47,112 bases of DNA from an uncultured Cellvibrionales bacterium (GCA_913019905.1 CAJVZD010000036.1:1-47112), one strand, 5' to 3'. Positions 8,728-17,513 are shown, numbered from the stretch's first letter. Notes: generated by a model from the letters alone, not told the origin. Numbers and translations are program-made.

Positions 8728-9351
8728 TTATTCCACCTGGGGCGTTTGATACCACTGTTGACTGGGTGTTGGTATTCTCATTCGTGTTCTCAGGTCTGTT
8801 GCATTGTTCTTGTCGGTCAGTTTTTCTACTAAAGTTAAGGCAACTTCAATGGCCGTTCCCGGTCCCGTAGAACTGATAAAACTGCCATCTTCAACGATGG
8901 GCTCGTCAACGAATATAGCACCGTTGGCGATTAATTGCCGCTTTCGTTTCCCGCCAATTTGATGATAGGTGGTGGCTTTTTTACCTCTTAGAGCACCGGC
9001 TTCAGCGACCGGGATCGAAGCGACACAGACGCTCGCTATGATTTTGTTAGCCGCTGAAAAATGCTGAATAACAGCTAGAAATTCCGGGCTGAGCGCTTCA
9101 TTATAAAATCCACCCGGTTCAAATCCCCCGGGGATAGCCAGAGCGTCAAAGCTGTTTAGATTGACCTCGTTAAGTAAATAGTTGGGCGTTATTTTTAAGC
9201 CAAATGTTGTTTCTATTAGAGGGCGTAAGCCCACGTCGATAAGTTGTATCTCTTCGGTTCCTATTAACGAAGCCCAGCCTAAAACGTCGGTAAAAGCCGC
9301 CATTTCAAGGGGTTCAACCCCATTTGCTAATAACATCATCACTTGTTTCAT
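8728..9351 (-). CDS. DJ-1/PfpI family protein
   Basis: A 207-residue class I glutamine-amidotransferase-like protein of the DJ-1/ThiJ/PfpI superfamily. Key residues are Glu16 in GVEPLE and the nucleophile-elbow cysteine Cys109 in IIASVCVAS, with the AIPGGFEPGGF loop near residue 72. Members are deglycases, glyoxalases, chaperones or regulators; the length and lack of an AraC domain fit a ThiJ-like enzyme rather than a transcription factor. AGGG precedes the ATG. It is the upstream gene of a probable pair with the flavoprotein fusion at 6559, and glutathione enzymes lie just beyond, suggesting a role in electrophile or oxidative stress, which is an inference from context. Confidence 0.88.
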   Translation of the reverse strand: MKQVMMLLANGVEPLEMAAFTDVLGWASLIGTEEIQLIDVGLRPLIETTFGLKITPNYLLNEVNLNSFDALAIPGGFEPGGFYNEALSPEFLAVIQHFSAANKIIASVCVASIPVAEAGALRGKKATTYHQIGGKRKRQLIANGAIFVDEPIVEDGSFISSTGPGTAIEVALTLVEKLTDKNNATDLRTRMRIPTPSQQWYQTPQVE

Positions 9352-9421
9352 TGTGTTGCCCTGAGTCGTTTTTTCTCGTCTTGGTCGCTAAACCAAGTGC
9401 CAGTTTTTTAAGCGTGTTTTC

Positions 9422-9496
9422 AATACAAGTCCTATCAACACCCGTCCTATCGATACAAATCCTATTAATATATGCCCTGTCAATGAGACACGCATC
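9422..9496. repeat. 15-bp degenerate tandem repeat, five units
   Basis: Five adjacent 15-base units (9422-9436, 9437-9451, 9452-9466, 9467-9481 and 9482-9496) share a core like AATACAAGTCCTATC, the last unit being most diverged. The repeat lies in the 303-base gap between the DJ-1 and GST genes, just upstream of the DJ-1 start. On the minus strand it would encode a five-residue periodic peptide (CIDRT-GVDRT), but the reading frame around it overlaps the DJ-1 start and is probably not a gene. Apart from the repeat, this gap shows nothing I can name. Confidence 0.65.
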
Positions 9497-9654
9497 AATG
9501 ATTTTCATGCGGCGCATCACACAGTAAACCCACAGCGTTAATCCGGTCTGCTTGTTTGCAATGTCTTTACTAAGCGAAGTGGAAGCGCATTTGTAAAAAA
9601 GAACGGCTAACGAACATTTTGTGGGATGTTTGTTAGCCATGAGTTCAATAAAAA

Positions 9655-10278
9655 TTAGGCGTTGAGGCCAACGGCACTCAATTGCATAGGCACAAATCCG
9701 GTTAGATTTTCAAAACGTGCCAGCCATTGCTTAATATTGGGGTATGCCTCTAGCGAAATCTCTCCTTCTGGTGCGTGGGCGATGTACGCATAATTAGCAA
9801 CGTCAGCAATGGTTGGTAAGCTACTGACTAACCAATCGCGCCCTTCTAAATGACTGTCTAATTGTAAGAAGAGTGCCTCCGAGGCTGCAATTGCTGCCTC
9901 TTTATCGAGCCCGGCACCAAATACGTTGACCAGCCGTGCGACCGCGGGTCCGTAAGCGAGCTTGCCAGCTGCCACTGAAAGAAAGCGTTGAACGTTGGCG
10001 GCATCGACGGGGTTTTTTGGTAGCCATGTGCCGTCAGTGTCGTAGGTTTGAGCAAGGTAAACGAGAATGGCGTTAGAGTCAGAAAGGGTTATTTCACCGT
10101 CATCAATTGCCGGCACTTGACCGAAACTATTTTTCTGTAAAAAGTCGGCTTGTTTATGGGCGCCATTAGCTAGATCGACATCGATGATGTCTGTTTCCAG
10201 ACCCAGAATCGATAGAAATACTTCTACTCGGTGTGAGTGGCCTGAAAGTGCGTGACGGTATAGTTTAATTGTAGACAT
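9655..10278 (-). CDS. Glutathione S-transferase family protein
   Basis: A 207-residue cytosolic-type GST. The N-terminal thioredoxin fold starts IKLYRHALSGHSHRVEVFL and contains the glutathione-binding segment FGQVPAIDDGEITLSDSNAILVYL with the conserved cis-Pro and DSNAI motif; the C-terminal helical domain includes RDWLVSSLPTIADVANYAYI, a standard GST N-capping region. It conjugates or reduces substrates with glutathione. A GGAG ribosome site precedes the ATG. It lies 69 bases downstream of a glutaredoxin gene on the same strand, so the two likely share a transcript. The substrate cannot be predicted. Confidence 0.92.
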   Translation of the reverse strand: MSTIKLYRHALSGHSHRVEVFLSILGLETDIIDVDLANGAHKQADFLQKNSFGQVPAIDDGEITLSDSNAILVYLAQTYDTDGTWLPKNPVDAANVQRFLSVAAGKLAYGPAVARLVNVFGAGLDKEAAIAASEALFLQLDSHLEGRDWLVSSLPTIADVANYAYIAHAPEGEISLEAYPNIKQWLARFENLTGFVPMQLSAVGLNA

Positions 10279-10347
10279 CGTAATTACTCCAAAGGTTTGT
10301 AGTTAAATTTTCGTTAAGGTGGTAGTTGATATTTTTGTTAAGTTTGT

Positions 10348-10608
10348 TTAAGAATTTAATGTTGCCGGTTTTGGTAATCGTTTAAGTTGTTCGAGTTTAA
10401 GCAATTCTTCAAAGCCGCCAATTGAGCGTGACTTTATGAAAATCTGGGGATAGGTACGCCCCTCGGTGCGGCTGCGCATCTCATTCAAGCGGGCAGGATG
10501 TTGGTAAACGTCATACTCAGTAAAAGCCAAGCCTTTGCTTTTCAATAACCGTTTTGTATGAGTGCAATAGCCGCATCCCGGTCTCGTATATATTTCGATA
10601 TTGTCCAT
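10348..10608 (-). CDS. Glutaredoxin
   Basis: An 86-residue class I-like glutaredoxin: IEIYTRPGCGYC places the redox pair at Cys12 and Cys15 (C-G-Y-C), TYPQIFI provides the cis-Pro, and SIGGFEELLKLE is the glutathione-contacting GG helix. It reduces disulfides and glutathione mixed disulfides with GSH. I chose the ATG at 10608, preceded by AGAGAG, which gives the usual family length; an in-frame TTG eight codons upstream is the alternative. It is probably the first gene of an operon with the GST at 9655. CGYC rather than CPYC suggests somewhat altered redox potential, but that is inference. Confidence 0.93.
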   Translation of the reverse strand: MDNIEIYTRPGCGYCTHTKRLLKSKGLAFTEYDVYQHPARLNEMRSRTEGRTYPQIFIKSRSIGGFEELLKLEQLKRLPKPATLNS

Positions 10609-11230
10609 TTCATTCTCTCTGGAAGGTTTCAATCACCTTCATCGTGTTGCTGCGTTGTTGATGTGAGTAGTATCCTGAAAAACACGGTGTTGATAAACGC
10701 CCCTCGTGTTGAATTATTGTCAACATCATGTTGATAGTAGTCAGTAGGGAAATTCAGAGTTGGGGAAGGCGCTGGTGTTTTAGGGGTGGACATAATGAGA
10801 GGAGCAATGATGGGAACAATTATGCAACATGGGTTGCAACCCATGTTCGCAACGCTTGTTGCGACCAATCTGGGGGGCGCAGAAATAGCATTGTTTATCG
10901 GGCTTAAAATCACAGTAGAACAAGAAGTTTGCAAACTAATAGCATGACTTCGATATTTGGATGACAGGGTGAACAATCGAGAAGTCGTGAGCTAATACTG
11001 GGGTTCGGACGGATGGTGTTGGTGATTTGATTCTAATCAGAAGATGTTCTTAATAGCTCGAGGTTAAACATCGAACGAGTGACCGCATCGTTCATCAAAT
11101 AATCTCTTTGATACAATCTAAGTCTCGTCCGTTCTAAATCTCATCCATTGCTAGGAAAAACGGACGGTTCGGCACTCATAGGGCAGATACGCTGTAAAAA
11201 ATGAAGTAGAAATATTGGATTATACGGTTT
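10609..11230. other. Non-coding region with two adjacent palindromes
   Basis: No convincing gene. A long open frame on the minus strand (10629-10976) has a biased, non-protein-like composition and I do not call it. The main structure is a pair of abutting inverted repeats at 10826-10864, described separately. The remainder is AT-rich and unremarkable. Confidence 0.5.
10826..10864. repeat. Two adjacent inverted repeats
   Basis: Bases 10826-10847 form a perfect 22-base palindrome (half site AACATGGGTTG). Starting at the shared base 10847, TCGCAAC (10847-10853) pairs with GTTGCGA (10858-10864) around a GCTT loop. Neither stem is followed by a T run. The region lies roughly 220 bases upstream of the glutaredoxin start and 370 bases downstream of the minus-strand YkgJ-type gene. 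It could be an operator, a structured RNA or a small repeat element. Confidence 0.6.
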
Positions 11231-11614
11231 TCACTTAACAGAAGGGCGACTATCGATCATGAGTTTATCGAGCCGGGTTTGAGCATCTTTGCTATTCGAG
11301 AGATCTTTAATTTCAATCATTTCACAATCGTCCTCGATCATTTGTGCGATTGTTACCGGATAGTGTTTGCAATCGTCGGGCCTGTCGTAGTAAATGTCGC
11401 AGGTGTATTTTCCGTCTGTCGAGTTTTGCTGTAACCAGGGGCAGCGGGAGAGTTGTTTATCTGTTTCCGGATTTATCCATATTTTGCCATTGGACACATA
11501 GCGATATATTTCAGGACGGTGTACCTCCCACCACTCAATTTCTTCAGTAGTAGCATCAAGTCCGCCATCACTATAGTTAATGCAACATTTGCCGCATTGG
11601 TTGCATGGTTTCAC
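11231..11614 (-). CDS. YkgJ-family cysteine cluster protein
   Basis: A 127-residue protein with the YkgJ/UPF0153 cysteine pattern: Cys4, Cys7, Cys10 and Cys11 in KPCNQCGKCC, then CPWLQQN, YTCDIYYDRPDDCKHYP. The family is thought to bind a zinc or iron-sulfur cluster, and its role is unknown. It starts with GTG preceded by AGGAAAAAT. It sits alone between the glutaredoxin region and the divergent thiolase. All clustered cysteines expected for the family appear present, so it is probably functional. Confidence 0.85.
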   Translation of the reverse strand: MKPCNQCGKCCINYSDGGLDATTEEIEWWEVHRPEIYRYVSNGKIWINPETDKQLSRCPWLQQNSTDGKYTCDIYYDRPDDCKHYPVTIAQMIEDDCEMIEIKDLSNSKDAQTRLDKLMIDSRPSVK

Positions 11615-11830
11615 AATTTTTCCTATACCTGAGCCTGATTGGATAGTTTACGCCCTCATTCGTCCAGCACCAATCTAAACATTGTTGGTGGCAGTTGTTC
11701 CGCTGCTAGGTACGGGCTGAAGTGTGATTGGTATAGGCGGCTTAGTGCTGCCCATACTCGTAAAGCGGTGTTACAATTTCGTCAATATCCTTAAACATAC
11801 TATTCAGAAAACTGTGACGAGAACGCGATT

Positions 11831-13027
11831 ATGAGAAGAGCAGCAATTGTAAAACCCTTGAGAACTCCCGTAGGAAAATATCTGGGCAGCTTGCAATCCC
11901 TACAGGCAGAGGATCTGGCGGCGATAGTCGTAAAAGAATTAGTGTCACGTTCCGGTGTTGATCCCGACAGGATCGAAGAAGTCATCTTTGCGCAAGGTTA
12001 TCCCAGCGGTGAAGCGCCTTGTATCGGACGTTGGGCAGCGTTGGCGGCTGACCTTCCTCTACATGTGTCGGGTACGCAGGTAGATCGCCGGTGTGGCAGT
12101 GGCTTACAGGCAGTTGCCAATGCGGCAATGATGGTGCAAACGGGCGTGGCCGACGTGGTTATTGCCGGTGGTGCAGAAAGTATGAGCAATGTTGAATACT
12201 ACACCACCAATATGCGCGGTGGCGCTCGGATGGGATCTGTTACTTTACATGACCGGCTAGAGCGGGGCCGCGTTCGGTCTCAGCCAGAAGCTCGTTTTGG
12301 AAAAATTTCCGGTATGATTGAAACCGCTGAAAATCTGGCAACTGAATACAACATCAGTCGAGAAGCAGCAGATGAATACGCGGTATCATCGCATCAACGG
12401 GCGGCAGCTGCGTGGGACGAGGGTAAATTTAATGATGAGCTGGTGCCCATTTCTGTTCCTCAACGAAAAGGCGACCCCTTAGTTTTTGATCGTGACGAAG
12501 GTTTTCGTGCCGACGCCTCGATGGACTCTATGGGACGGCTCAGAGCGCTCACCCCGGGTGGAATTGTGACTGCCGGTAATGCCTCTCAACAAAACGATGC
12601 CGCCGCAGCCTGTTTGGTTGTTGCCGAAGATAAGTTGGAAGAGCTGAATCTTGAGCCCATGGGTTATTTAGTCGGTTGGGCCGCCGCGGGTTGTCACCCC
12701 GCCACAATGGGTATTGGTCCCGTGCCAGCGGTGGAAAAACTGCTGCACCGGACCGGAGTTGCATGGCAAGATATTGACTTGGTTGAACTCAATGAAGCCT
12801 TTGCCTGTCAGGTGCTGTCCGTATTAAAGGGCTGGGATTGGCATGAAAGCGGTAAGCTTAATGTTAACGGTTCCGGAATTTCTTTGGGTCATCCTATTGG
12901 TGCTACTGGCGGTAGAATTCTGGCGTCGATGTTGCACGAACTAGAGCGCAGGAAAGGCAAGTACGCCCTTGAAACCATGTGTATTGGTGGTGGCCAGGGT
13001 ATCGCTGCTCTATTTGAGAGGGCTTAA
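11831..13027 (+). CDS. Acetyl-CoA acetyltransferase-type thiolase
   Basis: A 398-residue thiolase with the full catalytic set: Cys88 in DRRCGSGLQA, His354 in GISLGHPIGATGGR and Cys384 in MCIGGGQG, plus the NGSG and NEAFA (VELNEAFACQVL) motifs. It should catalyse reversible thiolytic cleavage of 3-ketoacyl-CoA to acetyl-CoA and a shortened acyl-CoA, in the cytoplasm. The length fits the AtoB/FadA group. It is monocistronic here: nothing follows for 850 bases. The ribosome site is weak. Whether it serves acetoacetyl-CoA or longer chains cannot be decided from the motifs, but it could supply the last step for the CoA pathways further along the window. Confidence 0.93.
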   Translation: MRRAAIVKPLRTPVGKYLGSLQSLQAEDLAAIVVKELVSRSGVDPDRIEEVIFAQGYPSGEAPCIGRWAALAADLPLHVSGTQVDRRCGSGLQAVANAAMMVQTGVADVVIAGGAESMSNVEYYTTNMRGGARMGSVTLHDRLERGRVRSQPEARFGKISGMIETAENLATEYNISREAADEYAVSSHQRAAAAWDEGKFNDELVPISVPQRKGDPLVFDRDEGFRADASMDSMGRLRALTPGGIVTAGNASQQNDAAAACLVVAEDKLEELNLEPMGYLVGWAAAGCHPATMGIGPVPAVEKLLHRTGVAWQDIDLVELNEAFACQVLSVLKGWDWHESGKLNVNGSGISLGHPIGATGGRILASMLHELERRKGKYALETMCIGGGQGIAALFERA

Positions 13028-13881
13028 CGTTTATTGAAAGTTGTTAGTGGGAATTGAATTTACAGGTGGTAAGTACAAGGCCATGGCGACCGTTGAAAAC
13101 TCTGGCGATAATGAAATGAGTGTGACATTGGCTTATTCAGAGCGCGGATATTCAGCGTTCTGAAGCATATTCCAAATGGCATTATTGTCCAGCTAACACA
13201 ATGAATCAGAATGTGAGCCTTTACTGCTTCAATTCACAGGCTAGACAGCCGTCACTGCGAAAAATCTGATCCAAAGCTACTACCTTTTTCATCTGAATCA
13301 AGGCTTCGCTCATGCGTTAATTAAATGAATGTGTATCGATTTTTTTGATATATGCAAATCGAAGTCGATTTCAGCGAGTATCACTACCTGCGGTAATATC
13401 CTTGCTAGACAATCCCATATCTTTTGACGCATAGTAGGCCAAAGTCCGCCGTAAGCCATCTAAAATATCCTATCGGTGTTTGCTTCGCGTTTGAATGTCT
13501 CGAACACAAGGAGCTTTGACATGATCTTGTATGTTTATCTAACGATAACTTAAGGCGGTGTTTATTGTGGCTTAAGGAAAAGTGTCTTCATTCACAACGG
13601 ATTGGAAAATGAACTTGTTTGTACAATTGAAGTTAGATCTTAATTTTTGTAATTTTCTTAGAAAAAATTACCTGGCGAAACTATCCAGTAGAAATTATTC
13701 TATTCTAGTAGTGTCGAATAAGTTGTGGCTTTAACAGTGGTTTGCTATTGGTGGTTTTCTATCAATGGCTTGCTATTCGTGCTAATAACAGCAGCGCCAG
13801 CGCCCCAGTGGTCACCTCAATTCCGGCGCCGCCTAGCGCCGGTACATTTTAGGTCCATTGGGATGAACCGTTAGAAGGGTG
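13028..13881. other. Long intergenic region
   Basis: There are 854 bases without a supported gene between the thiolase and HPF. A short coding-like frame at 13047-13163 (starting GTG, 38 codons, beginning VGIEFTGGKYKAMATVENSG) could be a gene fragment. A GC-rich inverted repeat, CCGGCGC at 13823-13829 with GCGCCGG at 13836-13842, lies 40 bases past the HPF stop and might end HPF transcription, though no T run follows. The rest is AT-rich with many stops in all frames. Confidence 0.4.
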
Positions 13882-14244
13882 CTATATAAAAGCTTCTTCT
13901 GATTCGCTCAGGTCTTCGCCTTCCGCACTATCTTCAAGTTGGTCGGGGCGTTGATGAGAGTGTGATTTTACTTTTTCCTTTTTTCTCTGCATAAGGCCGG
14001 TCAATTTACTTGCCATATCGCCAATAGCTTTGTATAGATCATCGGCAGAAGCTTTAGCTGTGAAATCCTGACCTAAAAAATGAGTGCGTACCTCGGCGAT
14101 TTGCTGCTTCTTTTCTACTGTGAGAATGACGTTTAAAGATGAAATGTTGGGGAAGTGTTGTTGCATTTTACCCAGTTTATTGTTGACTGCTTCGCGTATG
14201 CTTTCGGTGATGTCTAAATGGTGCCCGGTAATGTTAATTTGCAT
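13882..14244 (-). CDS. hpf: Ribosome hibernation-promoting factor, short form
   Basis: A 120-residue HPF/RaiA-family protein: MQINITGHHLDITESIREAV, then NNKLGKMQQHF, AEVRTHFLGQDFTAKASADDLYKAIGDMASKL and a basic stretch MQRKKEKVKSH. It binds in the decoding region of the 30S subunit to form inactive ribosomes during starvation. It lacks the long-form C-terminal dimerisation domain and ends in an acidic tail (LEDSAEGEDLSESEE), a feature more like RaiA. GAGGTAAG precedes the ATG. It is not next to rpoN, the usual location of hpf in gammaproteobacteria, so it may be a second paralogue; YfiA/RaiA is the alternative name. Confidence 0.9.
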   Translation of the reverse strand: MQINITGHHLDITESIREAVNNKLGKMQQHFPNISSLNVILTVEKKQQIAEVRTHFLGQDFTAKASADDLYKAIGDMASKLTGLMQRKKEKVKSHSHQRPDQLEDSAEGEDLSESEEAFI

Positions 14245-14418
14245 AAATGACTTACCTCACTGTGATTTCAATAAACACTTTCAGTATAGACCGTCGTCTC
14301 TAATAATGCTTGATCTTTATCAAGATAGCGACGAGAAAAAAGTTAATCCAGAGCGGCTGAGGTTGGCTCTACCCTGTCCTCAACACGCGTTGTTCACCCA
14401 CTAAACTTCTCGCGATTT

Positions 14419-15558
14419 TCACCTTTTCCAGAGGATTTTTTGATCAACATTATTGATGTCCCTCAAACCACAGAACGCCATGGTTAAGTCGAGTTCATCC
14501 CTCAAAATACTTAGGCTCTTTCTGACTCCCGCTTCTCCCATTGCGCCCAATCCGTAGATGTAGGCGCGTCCGACCATTGTTCCTTTTGCTCCCAATGCGA
14601 GCGCTTTGATGATGTCTTGCCCCGTGCGAATACCGCCATCCATCCAAACTTCTATGTCAGTTCCCACAGCATCAATAATAGCCGGTAAAGCGTGGATGGA
14701 AGCGGGCGCACCGTCCAGTTGTCTGCCGCCATGGTTGGACACGATTAATGCGTCTGCTCCACTCTTTACCGCGAGCCTCGCATCTTCCGGGTCCATGAGG
14801 CCTTTAATGATGAGCTTTCCTCCCCATCTTTCTTTAATCCATTTGACATCGTCCCAGCTCAGCGTCTGATCAAATTGTGTGTCTATCCATTTTGACAATT
14901 CAATGACATTTTCCACGCTATCAATGTGACCGACAATGTTGCCGAAAGTTCTGCGCTTGGTACCGAGCATACCGAAGGCCCAGCGCGGCTTGGTGGCAAT
15001 ATTCAAGAGGCTTTTAATGGTGGGTTTTGGTGGTGTTGATAACCCGTTTTTTAAGTCTTTATGGCGTTGACCCACAATTTGTAAATCGACGGTTAACACT
15101 AACGCAGAGCAATTAGCTGCTTTAGCGCGATCTATGAGTCTTTCCATAAATTTTCTGTCACGCATGACATATAACTGAAACCAAAAAGGTTTTTCGGTGT
15201 TGTCTGCGACATCTTCGATAGAGCAAACACTCATGGTCGACAGGCAATAGGGAACAGCAAATTTTTCGGCGGCACGGGCAGCCAGTATTTCTCCGTCGGC
15301 ATGTTGCATGCCCGTTGATCCCACTGGCGCTAACGCAACGGGCATAGCGACGTCTTGGCCTAACATTTTTGAATTTAGGGACCGGCCGGACATATCGACC
15401 AAAACGCGTTGGCGCAGTTTTATCTTCTCGAAGGCTGTACTATTTTCGCGGTAAGTGATTTCGGTCCAGGAACCTGAATCGGTATAGTCTGCGAACATGC
15501 GTGGAACTCGTTGAACATATAGCTGGTGTAAATCCTCAATACACGTGATGACCGTCAT
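14419..15558 (-). CDS. FMN-dependent alpha-hydroxy-acid dehydrogenase (LldD-like)
   Basis: A 379-residue member of the L-lactate dehydrogenase/glycolate oxidase family, a TIM barrel binding FMN. Visible motifs are PVALAPVGSTGMQHADGE (residues 73-90), PFWFQLYVMRDR, ALVLTVDLQIVGQRHKDLKN, IIKGLMDPEDA and SNHGGRQLDGAPAS, with His276 as the predicted catalytic base and Arg279 as substrate anchor, and MDGGIRTGQDIIKALALGA for the FMN phosphate. It oxidises an L-2-hydroxy acid, probably L-lactate, and passes electrons to quinone or cytochrome. The ribosome site is weak. It stands alone with no LldP permease or LldR regulator next to it. Confidence 0.9.
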   Translation of the reverse strand: MTVITCIEDLHQLYVQRVPRMFADYTDSGSWTEITYRENSTAFEKIKLRQRVLVDMSGRSLNSKMLGQDVAMPVALAPVGSTGMQHADGEILAARAAEKFAVPYCLSTMSVCSIEDVADNTEKPFWFQLYVMRDRKFMERLIDRAKAANCSALVLTVDLQIVGQRHKDLKNGLSTPPKPTIKSLLNIATKPRWAFGMLGTKRRTFGNIVGHIDSVENVIELSKWIDTQFDQTLSWDDVKWIKERWGGKLIIKGLMDPEDARLAVKSGADALIVSNHGGRQLDGAPASIHALPAIIDAVGTDIEVWMDGGIRTGQDIIKALALGAKGTMVGRAYIYGLGAMGEAGVRKSLSILRDELDLTMAFCGLRDINNVDQKILWKR

Positions 15559-15748
15559 AGGTTTAGCCCTTGTTCTTGCCTGTGCTCATACTCTTGTCTT
15601 TGCTCTTACCCTTTAGTGGAGCGCACAGAGCGCACAATAACTTTGTACAAGAGGTTATAATCCAATCCGGTTAAAGTCCAGCCTGAAATGTTTGTCTTTT
15701 TGGTGGTTGTTGATATTTTATTAATGGAGCAGTTTCGTCCTTAAGCTG

Positions 15749-17365
15749 TTAGGTCGTTAGAGTCGCTTCCGCATCCGTGCTCATTTCAGCTTTTTCTCGT
15801 TTTTCTGCATCGGTTAAATATCTGTTGCGTAGTGTTGATTGAATTTCTTCTTGTCGTGCACGGGTGAGACGATACCGCCAGAAAAAAAGGATCGAAAACG
15901 TGATCGGTAGTGCTGCCAGCGGACCATCGATCAATCCAAGCGAGAAAACCTTCTCGGCAGCAACTGTTCCGGGTTCAGCTCCCACGGGAAAATCGATAAG
16001 GTCCAACGCTACACCTGCAATAAGGTGGCCCACGCCCTGTGAGGCTTTAGCAAAAAAAGATCTGGCGGCAAAAAAAATGCCCTCCTGCCTTCTATGCGTA
16101 TTTAGCTCGTGCTCGTCAGCGATATCTGCTAATGCAGAAAGAGAACTAATCATGAATACCGTGCCGAAAATACAAAATACTATAAAAGAAAGGAATAAGA
16201 CGTAAAAGAGCAGGGGAGTATGATTGTCTGGAAAAATGCCGAGAATACGGCAACTAACAGGCGTGATTGCGAGTGCCCACATCGTGATTAACGCGCCGAT
16301 GATAGTTGGTTTTTTGTCATACCTTCGATGCAGTGCGGTCGTGATAAAGAAACCTATGAAGGGGCCTATTAACAACGCCAGTGCGAAAAAACGAATTTGC
16401 TCAGTGGTTAACTCCCAGAAGTAGGTATTCATGTGCATACTAATGGTTTCTCGCGTGCCCGTCGTTGCGCTTAACAAGAGAAAGCCTATCAACAAGGTCC
16501 GGTAATTGCGATTCGACCACACCGCTTTTATATCGTCGAAAAACTCGGATAGACTAAAGGGTTTCAAATCGGCGGAAGGTTGCGGCAGTTTAGTGATTAG
16601 CTTACGGGTAAAAAAGGCTGAGGCGAACATGATCGTACCACCCAAAACCGCAGCGGTGGCGGCGAATAGCGGATAAGCGCTGGTATTCATCAGTCCGTTG
16701 CTGAAGGTGGGAGTTGTTTCAAAAAAGAATGACATTGCGATAAAGAATATGAAAGAGGCGCCTAAGGCCGCTAACAGGGTATTTAGACCCATTACTCGCG
16801 TTCGCTCATAAAAATCGCTCGATAGTTCCGCTCCTAACGCCAAGTGCGGTACGTGGAATAGAGTAAAACTGGTCTGCATCACAATGACCGAACCCGTGAG
16901 CCATATAAACAGTCCCAGCTGTCCTAATCCTTCGGGTGGCGCGTACAGAAAATAGAGGCTAAGCATGACGGGTATTGGCGCAGCATACATAAACGGATGC
17001 CGTCGACCCAGTTTGGAGCGCCAGCGATCTGAGATCGCGCCGACTAGCGGGTCGCTGATGGCATCTAATATGAGACTGAGTGTTATTGCCAAACCAGCGA
17101 GAGTTCCAGACAGGCCCAGTAGGTTGGTGTAAAAGAAGAAATTGAAAGAGCTAAACGCGACAAAAAAGATGGTTTCAGCGCTGGCACCAAATGCGTAAGC
17201 TCCCTTTATTCGGGCGGGAACTGTGCCGGAAAATGCACTTGAGACATGCGAATTTGGAATTTCCCGACCCAAATCAACAACCGTTGATTTGGGTGTCGCT
17301 GCGTCGTTTGTGTGTGACAGTGGTAAAGAGTTTGGCGGTGTTGTGTCGCTCACGAAATACCCCAT
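15749..17365 (-). CDS. GPH-family MFS sugar:cation symporter
   Basis: A 538-residue polytopic transporter of the glycoside-pentoside-hexuronide family (MFS_2). After a hydrophilic N-terminus of about 60 residues comes AYAFGASAETIFFVAFSSF, then the family motif SDPLVGAISDRWRSKLGRRHPFMY, and about twelve hydrophobic segments; a charged tail follows FFWRYRL. Family members carry sugars or other solutes with Na+ or H+. The ATG lies only six bases from a TATAAT on the minus strand (17372-17377), so either the transcript is leaderless or the true start is the GTG four codons downstream, which follows GGGG. The substrate is unknown; the neighbouring genes give no clue. Confidence 0.87.
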   Translation of the reverse strand: MGYFVSDTTPPNSLPLSHTNDAATPKSTVVDLGREIPNSHVSSAFSGTVPARIKGAYAFGASAETIFFVAFSSFNFFFYTNLLGLSGTLAGLAITLSLILDAISDPLVGAISDRWRSKLGRRHPFMYAAPIPVMLSLYFLYAPPEGLGQLGLFIWLTGSVIVMQTSFTLFHVPHLALGAELSSDFYERTRVMGLNTLLAALGASFIFFIAMSFFFETTPTFSNGLMNTSAYPLFAATAAVLGGTIMFASAFFTRKLITKLPQPSADLKPFSLSEFFDDIKAVWSNRNYRTLLIGFLLLSATTGTRETISMHMNTYFWELTTEQIRFFALALLIGPFIGFFITTALHRRYDKKPTIIGALITMWALAITPVSCRILGIFPDNHTPLLFYVLFLSFIVFCIFGTVFMISSLSALADIADEHELNTHRRQEGIFFAARSFFAKASQGVGHLIAGVALDLIDFPVGAEPGTVAAEKVFSLGLIDGPLAALPITFSILFFWRYRLTRARQEEIQSTLRNRYLTDAEKREKAEMSTDAEATLTT

Positions 17366-17371
17366 TTTTTT

Positions 17372-17377
17372 ATTATA
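17372..17377 (-). promoter_or_regulatory. TATAAT box close to the GPH symporter start
   Basis: A consensus TATAAT on the minus strand ends six bases before the ATG at 17365. No good -35 box is seen 17 bases further up, so it may be chance. If used, transcription would begin at or next to the start codon. Confidence 0.3.
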
Positions 17378-17513
17378 GGGTTCAGAGAATAAACATCCCG
17401 AATTTCTATGTCTACACGTATTAACTAATGATAATGTTTGCGGCGACTACATAACGAAAGAGTTGAACGAGCGCACTTCCTGCGCGCTCTGGTGCTGATG
17501 ATGGTCAAAATAT

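Noticed and set aside
9314..9640. 108-residue minus-strand frame containing the 15-base repeat
   Set aside because: It overlaps the start of the DJ-1 gene, and its middle is just the translated repeat; no recognisable domain, and no good ribosome site.
10629..10976. 115-residue minus-strand frame upstream of glutaredoxin
   Set aside because: Composition is unlike a protein (Ser/Thr/Pro/Ile-rich without pattern), and it runs through the two palindromes. It also overlaps the glutaredoxin leader.
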